DNA of 15,522 nucleotides, taken from assembly GCA_017989575.1 (NCBI GenBank), contig JAGNPP010000027.1, positions 1 to 15,522 on the forward strand, written 5' to 3'. Origin of the DNA: Chryseobacterium sp. Lineage in GTDB: Bacteria > Bacteroidota > Bacteroidia > Flavobacteriales > Weeksellaceae. Positions 13,675 to 15,522 of the stretch are shown piece by piece. The notes beneath the pieces are model-generated. The model was given only the letters and a program-made list of their open reading frames with translations. It had not been told where the DNA came from and ran no database searches. A program made the position numbers and the translations under genes. Each line of letters opens with the position of its first letter. Position 1 is the stretch's first letter.

Positions 13675-14136
13675 TTAATCCAACTTAAATTTGGTTGATT
13701 TTTTCACTTCAGCCAAAACGATAGAACTGTGATATTGCCCGATGTGAGGACTGTTTGAAATGACATTCACAGCGAAGTTGTTGTAGGAATAAATGTCGTT
13801 TGCTAAGATTTTCAATTGATAATCATATTCGCCGGAAAGACTGATGATTTCTTGCACTTCATCATATTTTGAGATGTAATTTTCGAAATCTTTAAGCGTG
13901 TTTTGAGACTGTTCTTTAAGACGAACATTACAGTAAACAACGATATTGATTCCGAGTTTTTCGCGGTTGAGCAGGGCAACATATTTTTCTACAACGCCAC
14001 TTTTTTCAAGGTTTTTGATACGCTCGTAGGTCGGCGTGAAAGTCAGTCCGATTTTTTCGGAGATTTCCTTTACCGATAGCGTAGAATCTTCCTGAAGAAG
14101 CGAGAGAATTAATTTGTCTTTTTTGTCCAAACTCAT
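13675..14136 (-). CDS. Lrp/AsnC family transcriptional regulator
   Basis: This 153-residue protein has the two-domain plan of Lrp/AsnC proteins. A winged helix-turn-helix lies at the N terminus (LDKKDKLILSLL, then SVKEISEKIGLTFTPTYERIKNLEKSGVV at about 21-49). It is followed by a linker and the RAM ligand-binding domain (about 65-147), with the effector-loop motif SGEYDYQLKI (101-110). Such proteins bind DNA as dimers to octamers and usually sense an amino acid. The gene lies between argH (convergent) and pyrB (divergent), so control of arginine or carbamoyl phosphate use is an attractive guess but is not shown by sequence. Many Lrp paralogues exist per genome, and the ligand cannot be told. 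Its 5' leader carries one arm of a 33-bp inverted repeat. Confidence 0.93.
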   Translation of the reverse strand: MSLDKKDKLILSLLQEDSTLSVKEISEKIGLTFTPTYERIKNLEKSGVVEKYVALLNREKLGINIVVYCNVRLKEQSQNTLKDFENYISKYDEVQEIISLSGEYDYQLKILANDIYSYNNFAVNVISNSPHIGQYHSSIVLAEVKKSTKFKLD

Positions 14137-14146
14137 AATATTAAAT

Positions 14147-14405
14147 GGCTGATAGCAATTAGCTTTTGGCGATTGGCTTAAAAAGCAATGCTTTAATAGT
14201 TAAAAATATATGTTTAAATAGTTTCATGTATTTGTCAATCTTTCAAAAGTAAAGAAAATATTTGATTGTAGAAATTTTAAGCGCAGAAGTTCATTAATTT
14301 AAATACTTATAATAATTTATTCATACATTTTTGTAAGTTCGAATTGTTCGTAGACTTAAAGTATAGAATGGAAAGCCAACAGCAAAAAGCTAATTGCTAT
14401 CAGCT
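14147..14405. repeat. 33-bp inverted repeats flanking the regulator's promoter region
   Basis: The left arm (14147-14179, starting GGCTGATAGCAATTAGC) and the right arm (14373-14405, ending GCTAATTGCTATCAGCT) are reverse complements at 29 of 33 positions. They bracket 193 bp of very AT-rich, apparently noncoding DNA. This is the main content of the gene-free stretch 14137-14469. The arms could be two copies of a dispersed repeat in opposite orientation, or the ends of a miniature mobile element of about 259 bp. I did not find target-site duplications. Confidence 0.65.
14244..14251 (-). promoter_or_regulatory. Candidate -7 element of the Lrp-type regulator
   Basis: The minus strand reads TACTTTTG, a full match to TAnnTTTG. 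There is no good TTTG at the -33 position. The predicted start near 14238 leaves a leader of about 100 nt containing the left arm of the 33-bp inverted repeat. Confidence 0.4.
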
Positions 14406-14432
14406 AATTATTATAAAAAAGTATGAATAAGA

Positions 14433-14463
14433 TTTCATCATATCGAAAATATTGGTATCTTTG
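14433..14463 (+). promoter_or_regulatory. Promoter of the pyrB leader transcript
   Basis: TATCTTTG (14456-14463) is a full match to TAnnTTTG. TTTC (14433-14436), three of four bases of the -33 element, precedes it at 19 bp. The transcription start should fall at about 14467-14470, which is at or almost at the ATG of the leader ORF at 14470. The leader peptide would then be translated from a leaderless or nearly leaderless mRNA. Confidence 0.6.
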
Positions 14464-14469
14464 CACCCA

Positions 14470-14544
14470 ATGAATCTGGTACAGAATTTAGCGACAATAG
14501 TGTTTGGCAAATTTGCCGACAACAACAATATTTTTTATATTTAA
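14470..14544 (+). CDS. Putative pyrB leader peptide (24 codons)
   Basis: A 24-residue ORF starts ATG AAT CTG directly after the promoter and stops with TAA at 14542-14544, whose last two bases are the first two of the terminator stem. Its last codons cover AATATTTTTTATATTTAA, a U-rich tract at 14527-14544 in the RNA. A perfect palindrome GGCAAATTTGCC (14506-14517) lies inside it. This matches the plan of the enterobacterial pyrBI leader, where UTP-dependent pausing of RNA polymerase in U-tracts lets the translating ribosome catch up and block the terminator. The peptide (starting MNLVQNLATIV) has no resemblance to known leaders that I recognise. Translation is unproven; the ORF is short enough to arise by chance. 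Confidence 0.5.
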   Translation: MNLVQNLATIVFGKFADNNNIFYI

Positions 14545-14571
14545 CGAAGTCTTTTAGGCTTCGTTTTTTTT
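14543..14571 (+). terminator. Intrinsic terminator / attenuator before pyrB
   Basis: AACGAAGTC (14543-14551) pairs with GGCTTCGTT (14557-14565) in a 9-bp stem including one G-U pair, with a 5-nt loop and eight T residues (14564-14571). It sits 17 bp before the pyrB ATG and downstream of pyrB's own promoter, so it must be regulated or leaky for pyrB to be expressed. A ribosome at the leader stop codon would cover the 5' arm. Confidence 0.8.
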
Positions 14572-14588
14572 ATTTAAAAATTTCAGAT

Positions 14589-15491
14589 ATGATTAAGCTT
14601 GCACGCGTCTCCACGGAGAGTATAGAGAAAATTTTACAGGAAGCACAGCAGTTTGCAGATGGTAAAGTCAGCAAAATTAAAGGTGATGTTTTCGCCGCGA
14701 ACCTCTTTTTTGAGAATAGCACCAGAACCAAAACAAGTTTTGAAGTAGCTGAGAAGAAACTTGGACTTCATGTCATCGATTTTGAGGCTGATAAAAGCTC
14801 CATCGCAAAAGGCGAAACAATGCTTGATACGATTAAAACTTTGGAAGCTATCGGGGTGGAAGTGGCGGTTATCAGACATTCTGAAAAAAGATATTACGAC
14901 CAGCTTCAGGATGCGAAACTAAGTATCGTCAATGCAGGCGACGGCGTTGGAAGTCATCCTTCACAGGCGCTTTTGGACGCTTTGACCATCATTCAGGAAT
15001 TTGGAAAGATTGAAGGTTTGAAGATTGGAATCGTTGGTGATGTAAAACACAGCCGAGTTGCAAATTCAGGCGCAGGATTGTTCAGGAGAATGGGCGCAAA
15101 AGTCTATTTCTCGGGACCGGAATTCTGGTTTGACGAAGGAATGTTGGTCAACGGAACCTATATGCAGTTCGATGATTTGGTAAAGGAAGTGGATGTTTTG
15201 ATGTTGCTAAGAATCCAGCACGAGCGTCACGAGAGAACTTTCAACTTCAAGTCTGAAGATTATCTTAAGAAATTCGGTTTAACAAAGGAAAGAGAAAAGA
15301 AAATGAAACCAAACGCAATCATTATGCATCCAGCGCCAATCAACAGAGGTGTGGAAATTGATTCAGAATTGGTGGAATGTGAAAGGTCCAGAATCTTCAA
15401 ACAAATGCAGAACGGCGTTTTTGCAAGAATGGCGATTCTTAAATTTGACCTTGAAAATAAAGGATTCGAGTTTGTCGACTCCCAAAATTAA
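14589..15491 (+). CDS. pyrB: Aspartate carbamoyltransferase catalytic chain
   Basis: The enzyme makes N-carbamoylaspartate from carbamoyl phosphate and aspartate, the committed step of pyrimidine synthesis. The 300-residue chain has the carbamoyl-phosphate loop NSTRTKTSFE (43-52), the flexible loop SSIAKGET (70-77), HPSQALLD (123-130), MLLRIQHERH (205-214) and HPAPINRGVEI (247-257). The form MLLRIQxERH is like the Bacillus-type enzyme. No pyrI (regulatory chain) or pyrR is seen in the window, although the sequence ends 31 bp after the stop, so downstream genes are unknown. It shares its substrate carbamoyl phosphate with ArgF'. Expression probably depends on the attenuator just upstream. Confidence 0.95.
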   Translation: MIKLARVSTESIEKILQEAQQFADGKVSKIKGDVFAANLFFENSTRTKTSFEVAEKKLGLHVIDFEADKSSIAKGETMLDTIKTLEAIGVEVAVIRHSEKRYYDQLQDAKLSIVNAGDGVGSHPSQALLDALTIIQEFGKIEGLKIGIVGDVKHSRVANSGAGLFRRMGAKVYFSGPEFWFDEGMLVNGTYMQFDDLVKEVDVLMLLRIQHERHERTFNFKSEDYLKKFGLTKEREKKMKPNAIIMHPAPINRGVEIDSELVECERSRIFKQMQNGVFARMAILKFDLENKGFEFVDSQN

Positions 15492-15500
15492 AAATTAATT

Positions 15501-15522
15501 CACGCTTTTCGGGCGTGTTTTT
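15501..15522 (+). terminator. Hairpin with T-run after pyrB
   Basis: CACGC (15501-15505) pairs with GCGTG (15513-15517), extendable by two T-G pairs, then TTTTT reaches the window end. This fits an intrinsic terminator of pyrB. The T-run is cut by the window edge. Confidence 0.65.

Overview
The window looks like a piece of a Bacteroidota chromosome, most likely Flavobacteriia and probably close to Chryseobacterium. The supporting signs are low GC with AT-rich start regions and few Shine-Dalgarno sequences, promoter-like TAnnTTTG elements, a GLPGLI-family protein, an N-acylornithine (not ornithine) transcarbamylase in the arginine pathway, and many short palindromic intergenic repeats of kinds I associate with that group. 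The exact genus is inference.

Layout. Positions 59-2476 hold three minus-strand accessory genes for exported proteins: a TPR plus DUF6624 protein, a GLPGLI-family protein and a small lipoprotein. Part of a repeated intergenic element lies upstream of two of them. Positions 2728-4635 hold acs (acetyl-CoA synthetase, minus strand). A 241-bp divergent region (4636-4876) carries a good promoter and a set of dyads and direct repeats. From it runs a plus-strand arginine cluster: GNAT acyltransferase, argG, argC, argD, argF', argB, argE, argH (4877-13522). A Lrp/AsnC-type regulator (13675-14136, minus) converges on argH. The window ends with pyrB (14589-15491), preceded by a short leader ORF and an attenuator-like terminator.

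How the genes work together. The eight arg genes supply one enzyme for every step from glutamate to arginine. The transcarbamylase has Val at position 90, where N-acetylornithine enzymes have Glu and the Bacteroides fragilis N-succinylornithine enzyme has Pro. This suggests that the pathway runs on N-succinylated intermediates. The GNAT protein would then make N-succinylglutamate and ArgE would desuccinylate succinylcitrulline. PyrB and ArgF' both consume carbamoyl phosphate, so the two pathways meet here, with the Lrp-type regulator between them.

Main points to follow up: (1) a 24-codon leader ORF, a U-rich tract and a terminator hairpin before pyrB, arranged as in the enterobacterial pyrBI attenuator but apparently starting at the 5' end of the mRNA; (2) Val90 in ArgF'; (3) a CxxC...CxC cysteine set in the GNAT enzyme at the head of the arginine operon; (4) a 14-bp direct repeat spaced by 30 bp just upstream of the arg promoter; (5) five long spacers inside or after the operon, each filled by palindromic repeats that mostly belong to different families, whereas the other two gene junctions overlap; (6) a 33-bp inverted repeat bracketing the regulator's promoter region.
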